Shown here piece after piece: positions 29,822-38,275 of a DNA stretch of 64,000 nt. A program made the position numbers and the translations under genes. The notes beneath the pieces were generated by a model. It was not told the DNA's origin, searched no databases, and saw only the letters and a program-made list of their open reading frames with translations. The DNA is taken from contig NZ_CAJXJS010000006.1 in assembly GCF_913055165.1 (NCBI RefSeq), forward strand, positions 1 to 64,000, written 5' to 3'. The stretch comes from an uncultured Devosia sp. (GTDB lineage: Bacteria; Pseudomonadota; Alphaproteobacteria; Rhizobiales; Devosiaceae). Positions within the stretch are counted from its first letter, which is position 1. Every line of letters starts with the position of its first letter.

Positions 29822-30514
29822 ATGATCGATCGGGTCCGGCTGGGTGGTCTGTGCTGGGTGGTATGCGCCAGTTTCTTTCTGGCGCAACTGGCCGCCCATT
29901 TGGCCGCGCCGGGCCACGACCTCTTCCGCTACGACATCAGCCTTCTCGGCGTATCGAACTGCGGGGTCTATCTGGTCGCCACCACAGGCAGCACCGATCT
30001 TGTTTGCTCCCCGCTGCATGCAGTCTTTAACCTTGGCATCATCATACATGGCGCGGCCGCTATCATTGGCATCCTGCTCACGCGGCCGATTTGGCCTTCC
30101 GGCCAAACCACATCCTGGGCGTTAGGACTTTTGGCGTTGGGGGGTCTGGGGGCCATCCTGGTTGGCGCCTTCCCGATCGACCGCGACATGCTCGTTCATA
30201 TCGTCGGGGCCGTCGCCTCCATCGCAGCGGCAGGGCTGGGATTTCTGCTGCTCGCGCTGACACTGCACCAGAGCGCTCCGCAATTGGCCGGACTGACAGC
30301 TCTGGTCGGCGTTGTCGTGTTGCTTGCCGGTCTGGGTCACGCGCTTGGCGGTGTTCCCTGGGGGCGCGGCACGATGGAACGTCTGGCCGTCTGGCCCCAA
30401 ACCATCTGGTATGTCGGCGTTGGCATCGCGGTACTGTCCAAAGACCTTCAACTGCGCCGTTCCACTGCCACCAGGCGCGCCAATTTGGGGTCCTCTGTGT
30501 CCGTTCGGCACTAG
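29822..30514 (+). CDS. DUF998-family integral membrane protein
   Basis: 230 aa from ATG 29822 (MIDRVRLGGLCWVVCASFFLAQ), with GGGAGA upstream; the track ORF starts 55 codons earlier over the divergent chorismate mutase. Six hydrophobic segments, with FRYDISLLGVSNCG after the first helix and GAFPIDRDMLVHIVGA in the middle, match DUF998 proteins. Function unknown. Confidence 0.8.
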   Translation: MIDRVRLGGLCWVVCASFFLAQLAAHLAAPGHDLFRYDISLLGVSNCGVYLVATTGSTDLVCSPLHAVFNLGIIIHGAAAIIGILLTRPIWPSGQTTSWALGLLALGGLGAILVGAFPIDRDMLVHIVGAVASIAAAGLGFLLLALTLHQSAPQLAGLTALVGVVVLLAGLGHALGGVPWGRGTMERLAVWPQTIWYVGVGIAVLSKDLQLRRSTATRRANLGSSVSVRH

Positions 30515-30575
30515 CCCATACGAGCCGCGCGCGGTAGCACAACGATATGTCTAGCCAGTCTGAGATTGCCTGAGA

Positions 30576-30596
30576 CCCCGTCCGCACGCGACGGGG
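30576..30596 (+). other. Short hairpin between DUF998 and YjhX genes
   Basis: CCCCGTC / GACGGGG with a 7-base loop, about 60 bases after the DUF998 stop. No T-run follows, so it is at best a weak or Rho-type 3' end. Confidence 0.35.
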
Positions 30597-30688
30597 CATG
30601 AATGAACCGGACGCCGTTGCCCCGCAGGGTAGCGCGGCCAGGATTGTTCGCGAGCTTTTTGCTCGCCTCTTCAGGCTTCAGACTTTCA

Positions 30689-30946
30689 ATGGATATTTCA
30701 CGAGACGAACAGCGGGTGCTGCACGCCCTTGCTCAGGGCGGCCGCATCGCCGCCATCAAGAACGAGCGCGGCAAGATCGTCGGCTTCGAGTTCTTCAACC
30801 GCGACGGTTGGTTGATGAACGGCATCACGCCGCTCATCTTCAACAAGCTCAAGGCTAAGAAGGCAATCAAGTCCCAAGGCGGCCAACCCTATCGCATCAC
30901 CAGGCGCGGCCTGGAACTGGTCCGCAGCCAGTTGGACAATAGGTAA
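30689..30946 (+). CDS. yjhX: YjhX-family protein (UPF0386; topoisomerase I inhibitor TopAI homologue)
   Basis: 85 aa from ATG 30689 (MDISRDEQRVLHALAQGGRIA), exactly the length of E. coli YjhX and alignable end to end: conserved GGRIA, SREGLLL-like NRDGWLMNG, KLKAKKAIKS, GQPYRI and the C-terminal QLDNR. The longer track start has no family support. E. coli YjhX was described as a toxin that inhibits topoisomerase I and is neutralised by the acetyltransferase YjhQ. No yjhQ is adjacent here, so this copy is solitary. Ribosome site is weak. Family identification is strong, activity here unknown. Confidence 0.88.
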   Translation: MDISRDEQRVLHALAQGGRIAAIKNERGKIVGFEFFNRDGWLMNGITPLIFNKLKAKKAIKSQGGQPYRITRRGLELVRSQLDNR

Positions 30947-30964
30947 TTGCGCCCCCTAGGCCTT

Positions 30965-31037
30965 CGTCATTGCCGGGCTTGTCCCGGCAATCTATGCCTC
31001 CACAAGATGGATCGCCGGGACAAGCCCGGCGATGACG
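30965..31037. repeat. REP-like imperfect palindrome between convergent genes
   Basis: Arm 1 (30965-30992) starts CGTCATTGCCGGGCTTG; arm 2 (31010-31037) ends CAAGCCCGGCGATGACG. The 28-base arms are complementary except for two positions, with a 17-base spacer. Such GC-rich extragenic palindromes are frequent interspersed repeats in alphaproteobacterial genomes. Lying between two convergent genes, it could terminate both. Only one copy is visible in this window. Confidence 0.75.
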
Positions 31038-31061
31038 ACCTCATGGAATGATGTGAAGAGG

Positions 31062-31379
31062 CTAATGCTTCGTCACTTCGCTCAGCGCCGCTGCAATGTG
31101 CTCCCATTCCTGGGACACGCTTGCGGTGGCGCGGCGCTTGCCGGCACGACGGTACCAATAGTCGGCATTGCCCATATCGGCTTCGATCCAGTGCATCAGC
31201 GCATGGACCCAGTCGAAAGCCTGAACCCCTTCCATGGACTGGACGATATTATGCGCCCTCTCCCATTCGGGACCGACGCGCAGTTCGCCTTTCTTGAGCC
31301 ACCACAGGGCCTGGAGCGGCTTGCTCATGTCCTTGGGCGGCTCGGACCAGTCGAGCGAGGTAAAGATATCAACGGCCAT
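31062..31379 (-). CDS. Conserved-looking hypothetical protein
   Basis: 105 aa from ATG 31379 (MAVDIFTSLDWSEPPKDMSKP), with AGGAA at good distance; the track start 25 codons earlier has no ribosome site. Helical, tryptophan-rich (ALWWLKKGELRVGPEWERAH, DWVHALMHWIEAD, YWYRRAGKR). No signal peptide, no membrane segment, no motif I recognise. Its 3' end faces the REP-like palindrome. Confidence 0.65.
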   Translation of the reverse strand: MAVDIFTSLDWSEPPKDMSKPLQALWWLKKGELRVGPEWERAHNIVQSMEGVQAFDWVHALMHWIEADMGNADYWYRRAGKRRATASVSQEWEHIAAALSEVTKH

Positions 31380-31533
31380 CGGCACTATTCCTGTTGGCCC
31401 GGACGCGGATAGGAGGCGCGTCTCCACCAGTTTCAACTTCTGCATTGGCCGCAAATAGTGCGGATCGGCGGCGCAATCAAGCGCCGCGAACGCGCGAGCT
31501 GGTGTGGAATCGATCTGGCCGAATGGCGGGTGG

Positions 31534-32001
31534 CTACTTGAGCACCAGGTAAACGTCGGTCAGTAGTTCTGCTTCCGGCACCTGATCTGGCGAATTGAGA
31601 TAGATTTCCCAGGCCGGCGTACCCATCTCACGCTCAAGGGTCGCGAGGTGCTTCATCATCAGGTCGTAGTCGTCCCGCAGCGTGGCGTAGGACCCCTTGT
31701 GCCGGAAGTGCAGAACCTCACTGGCCGGCGTGACATCTCCACGTATTTCGCCTTGCGCCTTGGCCAGATCCTCCCGGCGCACTGTGAAGCCGGCGCGGAA
31801 AGTCATGCTGTCCGGAGAGTAGTCGTAATAGACGGACAGCGCCCCTCCGGCGGGATTGATGCCCTGGCTCTCCATGAAGGCCCAGACCTCTTGAAAGGCC
31901 TCGCCCATCTTGCGGGATATGTCTTCCGGCGCCATTGAACTGGTCTTGGAGACGTAGAGATACGGGGTCTCCGAGACCTTGATGATCTTGAATTCAACCA
32001 T
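31534..32001 (-). CDS. GyrI-like/AraC effector-binding domain protein
   Basis: 155 aa. The strand order (FKIIKVSETPYLYVSKTSSM, SVYYDYSPDSMTFRAGFTVR, VLHFRHKGSYATLRDDYDLMMKH, WEIYLNS, ELLTDVYLVLK) is that of the GyrI-like small-molecule-binding fold, here without any DNA-binding domain. Stand-alone members bind hydrophobic ligands; E. coli GyrI (SbmC) inhibits gyrase. GGAGAG precedes the ATG. It lies between gatA and the hypothetical gene, same strand. Ligand unknown. Confidence 0.8.
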   Translation of the reverse strand: MVEFKIIKVSETPYLYVSKTSSMAPEDISRKMGEAFQEVWAFMESQGINPAGGALSVYYDYSPDSMTFRAGFTVRREDLAKAQGEIRGDVTPASEVLHFRHKGSYATLRDDYDLMMKHLATLEREMGTPAWEIYLNSPDQVPEAELLTDVYLVLK

Positions 32002-32079
32002 GTCATGCTCTCCAGGCGTTCGCCCGGAGATGCTAAGCCACCCTGACCGTGGCCTTTTTGACCACGGTCAACGCCTCGG

Positions 32080-33564
32080 TCACCACCACTGCTTTGGTGC
32101 GAAGTCCCCGCCAGCACTCTTTTCGATCACGCGCGCCGCAGCAAACAGCGTCTCCTCGTCGAACGGCTTGCCGATCAGCTGCAGGCCAAGGGGCAGCCCC
32201 TGCCCGTCCTTGCCCGCGGGCACGGCAATACCGGGCAGGCCGGCCATGTTCACGGTCACGGTGAACACGTCATTGAGATACATGGCTACCGGATCGCTCG
32301 CCAGGGCCTCGTCGCCAATGCCGAAAGCGGCCGACGGCGTCGCCGGCGTCAGGATGGCGTCGACGCCCGCCTTGAAGGCGTCCTCGAAATCCTTCTTGAT
32401 CAGCGTACGGACCTTCTGCGCCTTGACGTAGTAAGCATCAAAGTAACCGGCAGACAGCACGTATGTACCGATCATGATGCGTCGCTTCACCTCGCGGCCA
32501 AAGCCAGCCGCGCGGGTCAGTTCGTACATATCTGTAATATCTTTCCCGGATACACGCAGCCCGTATTTAACGCCGTCATAGCGCGCCAGGTTCGACGAGG
32601 CTTCGGCCGGCGCCACGATGTAATAGGCAGGCAGGGCGTACTTGGTATGCGGCAGCGAAATGTCCTTGACGGTCGCGCCCTCGGCCTTGAGCCATTCCAG
32701 CCCTTCGGCCCAGAGCTTTTCGATCTCGGCCGGCATGCCGTCCATGCGGTATTCCTTGGGTACACCGATGGTCAGACCCTTCACCCCGCGTTCGACCGCA
32801 GCGGCAAAGTCGGGCACGGCAATATCGACGCTCGTCGAATCCTTAGGGTCGAACCCCGACATCGAGGTCATCAGCAGCGCCGCATCTTCCACGGTTCGGG
32901 CGATCGGCCCGGCCTGGTCGAGCGAGGAGGCGAAGGCCACCGTGCCCCAGCGCGAGCAACGGCCATAGGTCGGCTTGATGCCCACAGTGCCTGTGAAGGC
33001 CGCCGGCTGGCGGATCGAACCACCCGTGTCGGTTGCGGTCGCACCGGCGCAGAGCCAGGCCGCCACGGCCGCCGCCGAACCGCCCGAAGACCCGCCCGGC
33101 ACCAGATTGGCATTGCTGCCTTCCGCCCGGAACGGGCTGATCACCGGGCCGTAATAGGATGTTTCATTGGACGAGCCCATGGCGAATTCGTCCATGTTGA
33201 GCTTGCCCAGCATGACCGCCCCATCCCGCCACAGATTGGCAGTGACGGTGGATTCATATTCGGGCTTGAAGCCATCGAGGATATGGCTGGCCGCCTGGGT
33301 ATGAACGCCCTTGGTGGCAAACAGGTCCTTGATGCCAAGCGGAATGCCTTCCAGCGCCCCGCCCTGCCCCTTGCCCAGCTTCTCGTCGCTGGCCTTGGCC
33401 ATTTCACGCGCCTGGTCGGGCGTCGTTGCCACATAGGCGTTGAGGCTCGGATTGGCCTTCTCGATGGCGCCGATATAGGCGTCCGTGAGTTCGAGTGCGG
33501 TGAAGCTCTTGTCCTTGAGGCCCTTGCGGGCATCCGCAAGGCTCAGCTTGGTCAGGTCAGTCAA
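32080..33564 (-). CDS. gatA: Asp-tRNA(Asn)/Glu-tRNA(Gln) amidotransferase subunit A
   Basis: 494 aa amidase-signature protein that releases ammonia from glutamine for GatB. The Ser-cisSer-Lys triad is visible: Lys in [11 protein letters not shown], Ser in [14 protein letters not shown], and [15 protein letters not shown]. It starts with TTG (TTG ACT GAC), eight bases inside the end of the preceding secreted-protein gene, so it is translationally coupled to it. A downstream start would remove the conserved N-terminus. Confidence 0.97.
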   Translation of the reverse strand: MTDLTKLSLADARKGLKDKSFTALELTDAYIGAIEKANPSLNAYVATTPDQAREMAKASDEKLGKGQGGALEGIPLGIKDLFATKGVHTQAASHILDGFKPEYESTVTANLWRDGAVMLGKLNMDEFAMGSSNETSYYGPVISPFRAEGSNANLVPGGSSGGSAAAVAAWLCAGATATDTGGSIRQPAAFTGTVGIKPTYGRCSRWGTVAFASSLDQAGPIARTVEDAALLMTSMSGFDPKDSTSVDIAVPDFAAAVERGVKGLTIGVPKEYRMDGMPAEIEKLWAEGLEWLKAEGATVKDISLPHTKYALPAYYIVAPAEASSNLARYDGVKYGLRVSGKDITDMYELTRAAGFGREVKRRIMIGTYVLSAGYFDAYYVKAQKVRTLIKKDFEDAFKAGVDAILTPATPSAAFGIGDEALASDPVAMYLNDVFTVTVNMAGLPGIAVPAGKDGQGLPLGLQLIGKPFDEETLFAAARVIEKSAGGDFAPKQWW

Positions 33565-34015
33565 CGGGGATCTCGCTTAGATTGTCGCAGCGTGTGTAGA
33601 GCGTCGCGCCGGGCGTCGCAACCTCGCTGCCGGTTTCGAATTGGCCGGAAGCGGCCATGGCGGCGTCATAACCTGACACCACCTGAATCTGGGTTTCGGT
33701 GTAGGGCGTCACCGCAAGGATGTCGGGATAGACCTCCCCGGGCACTTCGCAAACCGCGTCAATGAACAGATGCGTGCTGCCCTCGCGTTCCTTCACCTCG
33801 AAGAAGCGGCATTGGAACTCCATGGACTGAATACCATCGACAAAGCTGAGACTAAGGAAGTCCACATCCATCCATGCGTCTACGCCCTTGTCCGCGAGTG
33901 CCTCGCAGGCAGAAGCATCGGAGACGTAGAGACGGTCTCGGATGATGCGCAGGTCCTCCTGCGCCGAAACGGGCGCAGCGACCAGCAGCAGCATAGCGGC
34001 GACCCACCACCTCAT
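33557..34015 (-). CDS. Secreted protein of unknown function inside the gatC-gatA operon
   Basis: 152 aa from ATG 34015 ([21 protein letters not shown]), which begins with a clear signal peptide and a likely AxA-type cleavage site after VSA. The mature part has four cysteines ([31 protein letters not shown]), consistent with two disulfides in the periplasm. Family not recognised. It overlaps the upstream GNAT gene (ATGA) and the downstream gatA start, so it is tightly embedded. Confidence 0.75.
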   Translation of the reverse strand: MRWWVAAMLLLVAAPVSAQEDLRIIRDRLYVSDASACEALADKGVDAWMDVDFLSLSFVDGIQSMEFQCRFFEVKEREGSTHLFIDAVCEVPGEVYPDILAVTPYTETQIQVVSGYDAAMAASGQFETGSEVATPGATLYTRCDNLSEIPVD

Positions 34016-34494
34016 GCCGCCTTCTCCGCATCCAGGCGCAGCTCGAAAAACGCCGACCATTCGCTGTCAGGATAGTCGAGGAACGGTCCGCGGGGCACGA
34101 ATCCATACCGCGTATAGAGCCGATGCGCCTCTGCCATGCCGTCACCGGTACCCGTCTCAAGCATCACCACAGGAAGCCCGCGCTCACGCGCCAGTTCCAC
34201 GATCCGCTCCAGCAACTGCCGGCCCACACGTTGACCGCGCACTTCCGGTACGGTGTACATGCGCTTGACCTCGCCCAAGTCAGGGCCATGCATTTTGAGC
34301 GCGCCCATGCCGACGGCTTTTCCGGCCTCGTCGCGCGCCACGAACAGCGTCGTCGCGCTGTCGGCCATCTGCTCTACGGTCATCTTGAACTGGAATTCCA
34401 GTGGCGACAGCGGCAGCAAATGGTCATTCAGCCGGGCAACCAGTGCCCGCACTTCGTCCTGCAGCGGCGATTCGACGGCGATCGAGATGGCCAC
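34012..34494 (-). CDS. GNAT-family N-acetyltransferase
   Basis: 160 aa, GTG start directly after the gatC stop (TAA GTG). GNAT core: GEVKRMYTVPEVRGQRVGRQLLERIVELA with the acetyl-CoA loop (R-G-Q-R-V-G), MLETGTGDGMAEAHRLYTRYGF. This sub-group, with ETG and 'LYxRxGF', includes many small-molecule or peptide N-acetyltransferases. Second of four overlapping genes gatC-GNAT-secreted protein-gatA. Substrate unknown. Confidence 0.87.
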   Translation of the reverse strand: MAISIAVESPLQDEVRALVARLNDHLLPLSPLEFQFKMTVEQMADSATTLFVARDEAGKAVGMGALKMHGPDLGEVKRMYTVPEVRGQRVGRQLLERIVELARERGLPVVMLETGTGDGMAEAHRLYTRYGFVPRGPFLDYPDSEWSAFFELRLDAEKAA

Positions 34495-34782
34495 TTATTC
34501 CACCACTTTGGGGACCATGAAGAAATTGTCTTCGGTCAGCGGCGCGTTGCTGACGATCTTGTCGGCATAGTTTCCATCGGTGACCACGTCATCGCGGCGG
34601 CGCAAAGTCATCGGGGTCACGGAGGTCATGGCCTCCACACCCTCCACATCCACCTCGCCGAGTTGCTCGACAAAGCCCAGAATCGCATTGAGCTCATTCT
34701 GGTAACCGGCGACCTCGTCCTCTTCGATCCGGATACGGGCCAGACGGCCGATGCGCTTGACGGTGGCAGCGTCGACAGACAT
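34495..34782 (-). CDS. gatC: Asp-tRNA(Asn)/Glu-tRNA(Gln) amidotransferase subunit C
   Basis: 95 aa from ATG 34782 ([22 protein letters not shown]), with GGAG upstream; the track start is 16 codons longer. GatC wraps GatA and GatB and stabilises the complex. Visible: [29 protein letters not shown], then the extended segment [22 protein letters not shown], and the C-terminal FFMVPKVVE shared by all GatC. First gene of the operon. Confidence 0.96.
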   Translation of the reverse strand: MSVDAATVKRIGRLARIRIEEDEVAGYQNELNAILGFVEQLGEVDVEGVEAMTSVTPMTLRRRDDVVTDGNYADKIVSNAPLTEDNFFMVPKVVE

Positions 34783-34866
34783 GCAAAAACTCCAAGAAAC
34801 GGCGTGTTGCCGCGTTATTAGCAACGCCATGCGGCAAATGACAATGAAAATGCCTTATGCGACGGA

Positions 34867-35397
34867 TCAGGCTTCCACTGCCAAACCCGGTTCCAGCGCG
34901 ATCAGGCCCGTCCCATCCAGAAGGTTGGGTATGTCCGCGAATACCGCATCGATTTCTCTATCCGAACCGGCCACCGCCACAAGGCCGGGCGCCTGCCCTT
35001 GGAGCAAAGCATGGCATCGTCCAGCCAGATCGGCGCCGAACATCACGACCGCGGCCTTTTCCACCCACCGGCCAAGCTCCGGGACTGGTCCGCCCAACAG
35101 CAGCAAAGGGACATCGTCATCCCCATCGAGCAACAGCCCGGATGGGCCGACGGACCAGATTTCCACCGGCCGCAACCCGTCCGCCGCATCGAGCAGCCGT
35201 TCCGTCGGCCGCGGCCTCCAGATGGCAGGATCGACATCGACCAAGCTGTCAGCGGCCCTCACGACCCGGTCGGCGCCACTGACAAGCTCACTCCGATCAA
35301 CGCCCGCAGGCGCTCCCTCCGGATCAAGAGCAATCACCTGCCCGCCCGTCTGAACCCGAAATGTCGAACTGCCAAACCAGGTGAGCTTCATGTCCAT
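34867..35397 (-). CDS. Degenerate metallo-beta-lactamase-fold-like protein
   Basis: 176 aa. The N-terminus MKLTWFGSSTFRVQTGGQVIALDPE follows the UlaG-like MBL-fold start (K-I-T-W-x-G-H-x-x-F ... I-D-P), but the conserved His after WFG is Ser and no HxHxDH metal motif exists downstream. The rest (VPLLLLGGPVPELGRW, AAVVMFGADLAGRC) keeps a beta-rich pattern. Probably a non-catalytic relative or an unrelated protein with a similar start. GGGAA precedes the ATG. Divergent from ruvX. Confidence 0.6.
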   Translation of the reverse strand: MDMKLTWFGSSTFRVQTGGQVIALDPEGAPAGVDRSELVSGADRVVRAADSLVDVDPAIWRPRPTERLLDAADGLRPVEIWSVGPSGLLLDGDDDVPLLLLGGPVPELGRWVEKAAVVMFGADLAGRCHALLQGQAPGLVAVAGSDREIDAVFADIPNLLDGTGLIALEPGLAVEA

Positions 35398-35461
35398 TTC
35401 CCGTCGCCAAAGTCTCGTGGCCAGCCTATAGGACAGTTCTGATCATTATCGCGAGCCCCTT

Positions 35462-35914
35462 GTGACCGAAGACCCCCTGAGCGCTATTCCCGAGACTGGC
35501 AAGATTCTGGGCCTGGATCTGGGCACCAAGACCATCGGTGTCGCCATCTCCGATGGCATGCGCTATTCGGCCACGCCGCTCGAGACCATCAAGCGCACGA
35601 AATTCACCCAGGATGCCGAGCGCATCATAGAACTGATTTCCGAAAACCAGGTGGTTGCTCTGGTGCTGGGCCTACCCCTCAACATGGACGGCACCGAAGG
35701 TCCGCGGGTGCAGTCGACCCGCGCCTTTGCCCGCAATCTGGCGCCCAAGATCAACCTGCCGATTGCCTTCTGGGACGAGCGCCTGTCGACCTCTGCAGTC
35801 ACCCGCATGATGATCGAGGCCGACCTCCGCCGCGACCGCCGCGCCGAGGTCGTTGACAAGCTGGCGGCCAGCTACATCCTCCAGGGCGCGCTGGATCGGT
35901 TGCGGTCCCGCTAG
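35462..35914 (+). CDS. ruvX: RuvX/YqgF family, putative Holliday-junction resolvase / pre-16S rRNA nuclease
   Basis: 150 aa, GTG start. RNase H-like fold: ILGLDLGTKTIGVAISD at the N-terminus with the first catalytic Asp, VVALVLGLPLNMDGTEGPR, and FWDERLSTSAVTRMMIEA with the conserved D-E-R-x-S/T-T block. YqgF matures the 5' end of 16S rRNA in E. coli. Its neighbourhood next to gatC in the opposite direction, and pyrB nearby, is common in Rhizobiales. It converges with the AraC gene with a 4-base overlap. Confidence 0.93.
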   Translation: MTEDPLSAIPETGKILGLDLGTKTIGVAISDGMRYSATPLETIKRTKFTQDAERIIELISENQVVALVLGLPLNMDGTEGPRVQSTRAFARNLAPKINLPIAFWDERLSTSAVTRMMIEADLRRDRRAEVVDKLAASYILQGALDRLRSR

Positions 35915-36864
35915 CCGGCACGCCTTAGGCTGCCAGGGGACTCGCCAAATGTCTGCTTGAAGGCTCGACCAAAGGCGGCTTCGGACAAGTAGCCGGCCTT
36001 TCGCGCGATCTGCCCGATTGGTTCGTTTCCGTTGGCGATGGCCAGGCGGGCCTTCTGCAGCCGCCATTCCGTGAGATAGCGCATCGCCGGCTGCCCAACC
36101 ATTTCGCTGAATCGCGCCGCAAAGCCCGACCGGGACATCCCCGCAAGCCGCGAAAGTCGCTCGAGCGTCCATTCATCGCCCGGCGCCCGGTGAATGGCGG
36201 CCAGCGCCCGGCCCAGCTGCGCGTCACGCAAGGCGGCCAGCCATCCTGTCTGCGCTTCGGCAGCCGTGTCGAGCCAGGTGCGGATCGCCTGAATGATGAG
36301 GATATCTGCCAGCCGGGTGATGACCGCTTCTCCGCCCGGCTTGAGTGCCGCTGCCTCGTGCGAGATGAGATCCAGCGTACTGCGCAGCCAACCACCCGCG
36401 GCATCATGCCAGCGGTCGACGATCAGCAACTCCGGCAAGAGATCAACCAGCCGCCGCGCTGCCACGTCGTCGAACGAGACGACGCCCGTCATCGCCCGTG
36501 TGACCGCGCCCGGACCGGCAATTTCCATCATTTCATAGCGCTCGCTGACCTTGGTCGCCGGCAGGTCGAACAGTGGCACAGCTTGCCCGTCTGCGGCGCT
36601 TGCAAGGTCCACAGGCGTACCCCGCGGCAACACCACCATGCTGCCCTCGCGCACCAGCAGCGGCGGCCTGCCCGCCAGCCGCATCCAGCCCTCGCCCGAG
36701 ATGATGACGATGAACAGCATGGAATTGTCCATCTGTGGCAGCGCAACGCCCCAGGGTGCGGCAAGCTCCGCCCGGCAATAGAGCGTACCGTTGAGCCGCA
36801 GCATGTGCAGCACGTCACCCAGGGGATCGATGGCGTCAGGCGGCTGGAAGTGAACACCGGACAT
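35911..36864 (-). CDS. AraC-family transcriptional regulator with cupin sensor
   Basis: 317 aa from ATG 36864 (MSGVHFQPPDAIDPLGDVL). The N-terminal half is an AraC cupin_6 ligand-binding domain (LLVREGSMVVLPRGTPV); the C-terminal about 100 residues hold two helix-turn-helix motifs (LERLSRLAGMSRSGFAARFSEMVG and IGQIARKAGYLSEAAFGRAFKQTFG). It is divergent from the NmrA-like gene, with 116 bases between the start codons, and such pairs usually mean the regulator controls the neighbour. Effector unknown. Confidence 0.9.
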   Translation of the reverse strand: MSGVHFQPPDAIDPLGDVLHMLRLNGTLYCRAELAAPWGVALPQMDNSMLFIVIISGEGWMRLAGRPPLLVREGSMVVLPRGTPVDLASAADGQAVPLFDLPATKVSERYEMMEIAGPGAVTRAMTGVVSFDDVAARRLVDLLPELLIVDRWHDAAGGWLRSTLDLISHEAAALKPGGEAVITRLADILIIQAIRTWLDTAAEAQTGWLAALRDAQLGRALAAIHRAPGDEWTLERLSRLAGMSRSGFAARFSEMVGQPAMRYLTEWRLQKARLAIANGNEPIGQIARKAGYLSEAAFGRAFKQTFGESPGSLRRAG

Positions 36865-36980
36865 CGGTCGTTGCTCGCGCTTGTTTTGGACGATCTGCAT
36901 AGATATCTGGCAATACAGCGATGGAAAGTCCAGGCTGGTCACACAAAATTTCGGCGGCAACTGCAAACGGGAGATTTCTC

Positions 36981-37808
36981 ATGACCAATACCCCAATTCT
37001 TGTCATCGGTGCTTCGGGCAAGGTCGGCCGCCGGGTCGTCGCCAATCTGGCCGCCATGAACCGCGCCACGCGCCCGGTCGGCCGCCGCACCGCTCTGCCC
37101 TTCGACTGGCAGGATCGCTCCAATTGGGCCCAACACTTTGCCGGCGTCGAAACCGCTTTCGTCGCCTACTACCCCGACCTTGCCGCTCCACAAGGCGCGG
37201 ACGATATCGCCGCTCTGGCAGAAATCGCAAAGGCAGCCGGTCTCAAGCGCATGGTCCTGCTTTCGGGCCGAGGCGAAAGCGGCGCCGTCCGTGCCGAGAA
37301 TGTGCTCCGCAATAGCGGCCTCGGTTACACCGTGCTTCGCGCCGCCTTCTTCAACCAGAATTTTTCAGAAGGGCTCATGTATCCTGGCGTCATGGGCGGC
37401 GTCATTGCCCTGCCCGCGGGCATGTGTGCCGAGCCCTTCGTGGACGTGGGCGACATCGCCGAAATCGCCGCTTTCGCACTCACCGACGACCGTCATCACA
37501 ACCAGCTCTATGAGCTCACCGGCCCCCGTCTCCTGACCTTTGCCGACGCCGTTGCCGAAATCAGCGCGGCCAGCGGTCGAACAGTCACCTACGCCCCGAT
37601 CTCACTTGACGACTTCCACGCCGCCATGGCGGGCGAGATCGGTCCCGACGACGCCACTCTCTACACCGAGTTGTTCCGCGAACTCTTCGATGGCCGTAAC
37701 GAAAGCCTCACAGATGGCGTCCAGCAGGCGCTGGGGCGGTCGCCGCGTGACTTCGCAGACTACTGCCGCGGCGTTGTCCGATCCGGCGGCTGGGCCGAGG
37801 CAGCCTGA
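36981..37808 (+). CDS. NmrA/NAD(P)H-binding Rossmann-fold protein
   Basis: 275 aa from ATG 36981 (MTNTPILVIGASGKVGRRVV), with GGGAGA upstream. Dinucleotide motif VIGASGKVGRRV, then MVLLSGRGESGAVRAENVLRNSG, FVDVGDIAEIAAFAL and LYELTGPRLLTFADAVAEISA, the atypical-SDR/NmrA pattern. No SDR YxxxK pair is obvious, so it may be an NAD(P)-sensing protein or quinone-reductase relative (QOR2 type). It is probably regulated by the divergent AraC protein and co-transcribed with the DUF4345 gene 3 bases downstream. Confidence 0.87.
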   Translation: MTNTPILVIGASGKVGRRVVANLAAMNRATRPVGRRTALPFDWQDRSNWAQHFAGVETAFVAYYPDLAAPQGADDIAALAEIAKAAGLKRMVLLSGRGESGAVRAENVLRNSGLGYTVLRAAFFNQNFSEGLMYPGVMGGVIALPAGMCAEPFVDVGDIAEIAAFALTDDRHHNQLYELTGPRLLTFADAVAEISAASGRTVTYAPISLDDFHAAMAGEIGPDDATLYTELFRELFDGRNESLTDGVQQALGRSPRDFADYCRGVVRSGGWAEAA

Positions 37809-37811
37809 TCC

Positions 37812-38198
37812 ATGGTCTGGACCAACCGCATCTTGCTCGTCACGGGCGCCTTGATCGCTTTCGTGCTGTCCCTTGCCGTCCTCTTCGCACCGGCTGCCTT
37901 CTACGCAGGTTACGGCATAACCGTCGGCGGTGACATCGCCCTGCTAAACGAAATGAAAGCCCCCGCCGGCGCAATCCTGCTCGCCGCCCTTGTCATGGCT
38001 GTGGGCCTCATCAACCCGGCATGGCTTGGTAGCGCGCTGCTTGTCGGTGCCCTGCTCTATCTTGGTTTCGGTCTCGGGCGTGTGATTGCCCTCACATCCG
38101 ACGGCATACCTCCAGCATCGCTGCTTGCGGCCATGGCCGTGGAACTGCTGCTCGGTCTGGGCTTTTCCCAGGCACTTTGGCGGCAGAGCCCGAGATAA
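37812..38198 (+). CDS. Small four-helix membrane protein, DUF4345-like
   Basis: 128 aa, four hydrophobic segments: ILLVTGALIAFVLSLAVLFAP, APAGAILLAALVMAVGLI, LGSALLVGALLYLGFGLG and LLAAMAVELLLGLGFSQALW. Size and 'GxGRVIAL..DG.P' between helices 3 and 4 resemble DUF4345 proteins. It follows the NmrA-like gene by 3 bases, so it should share its AraC control. Function unknown. Confidence 0.75.
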   Translation: MVWTNRILLVTGALIAFVLSLAVLFAPAAFYAGYGITVGGDIALLNEMKAPAGAILLAALVMAVGLINPAWLGSALLVGALLYLGFGLGRVIALTSDGIPPASLLAAMAVELLLGLGFSQALWRQSPR

Positions 38199-38275
38199 TT
38201 TTGCGAAACGGCATGGGTGGGCTTGCCCCACCCTGCCCCCTCGGATAGACCGCAGCAAATCGCAAGGGATGCGAC

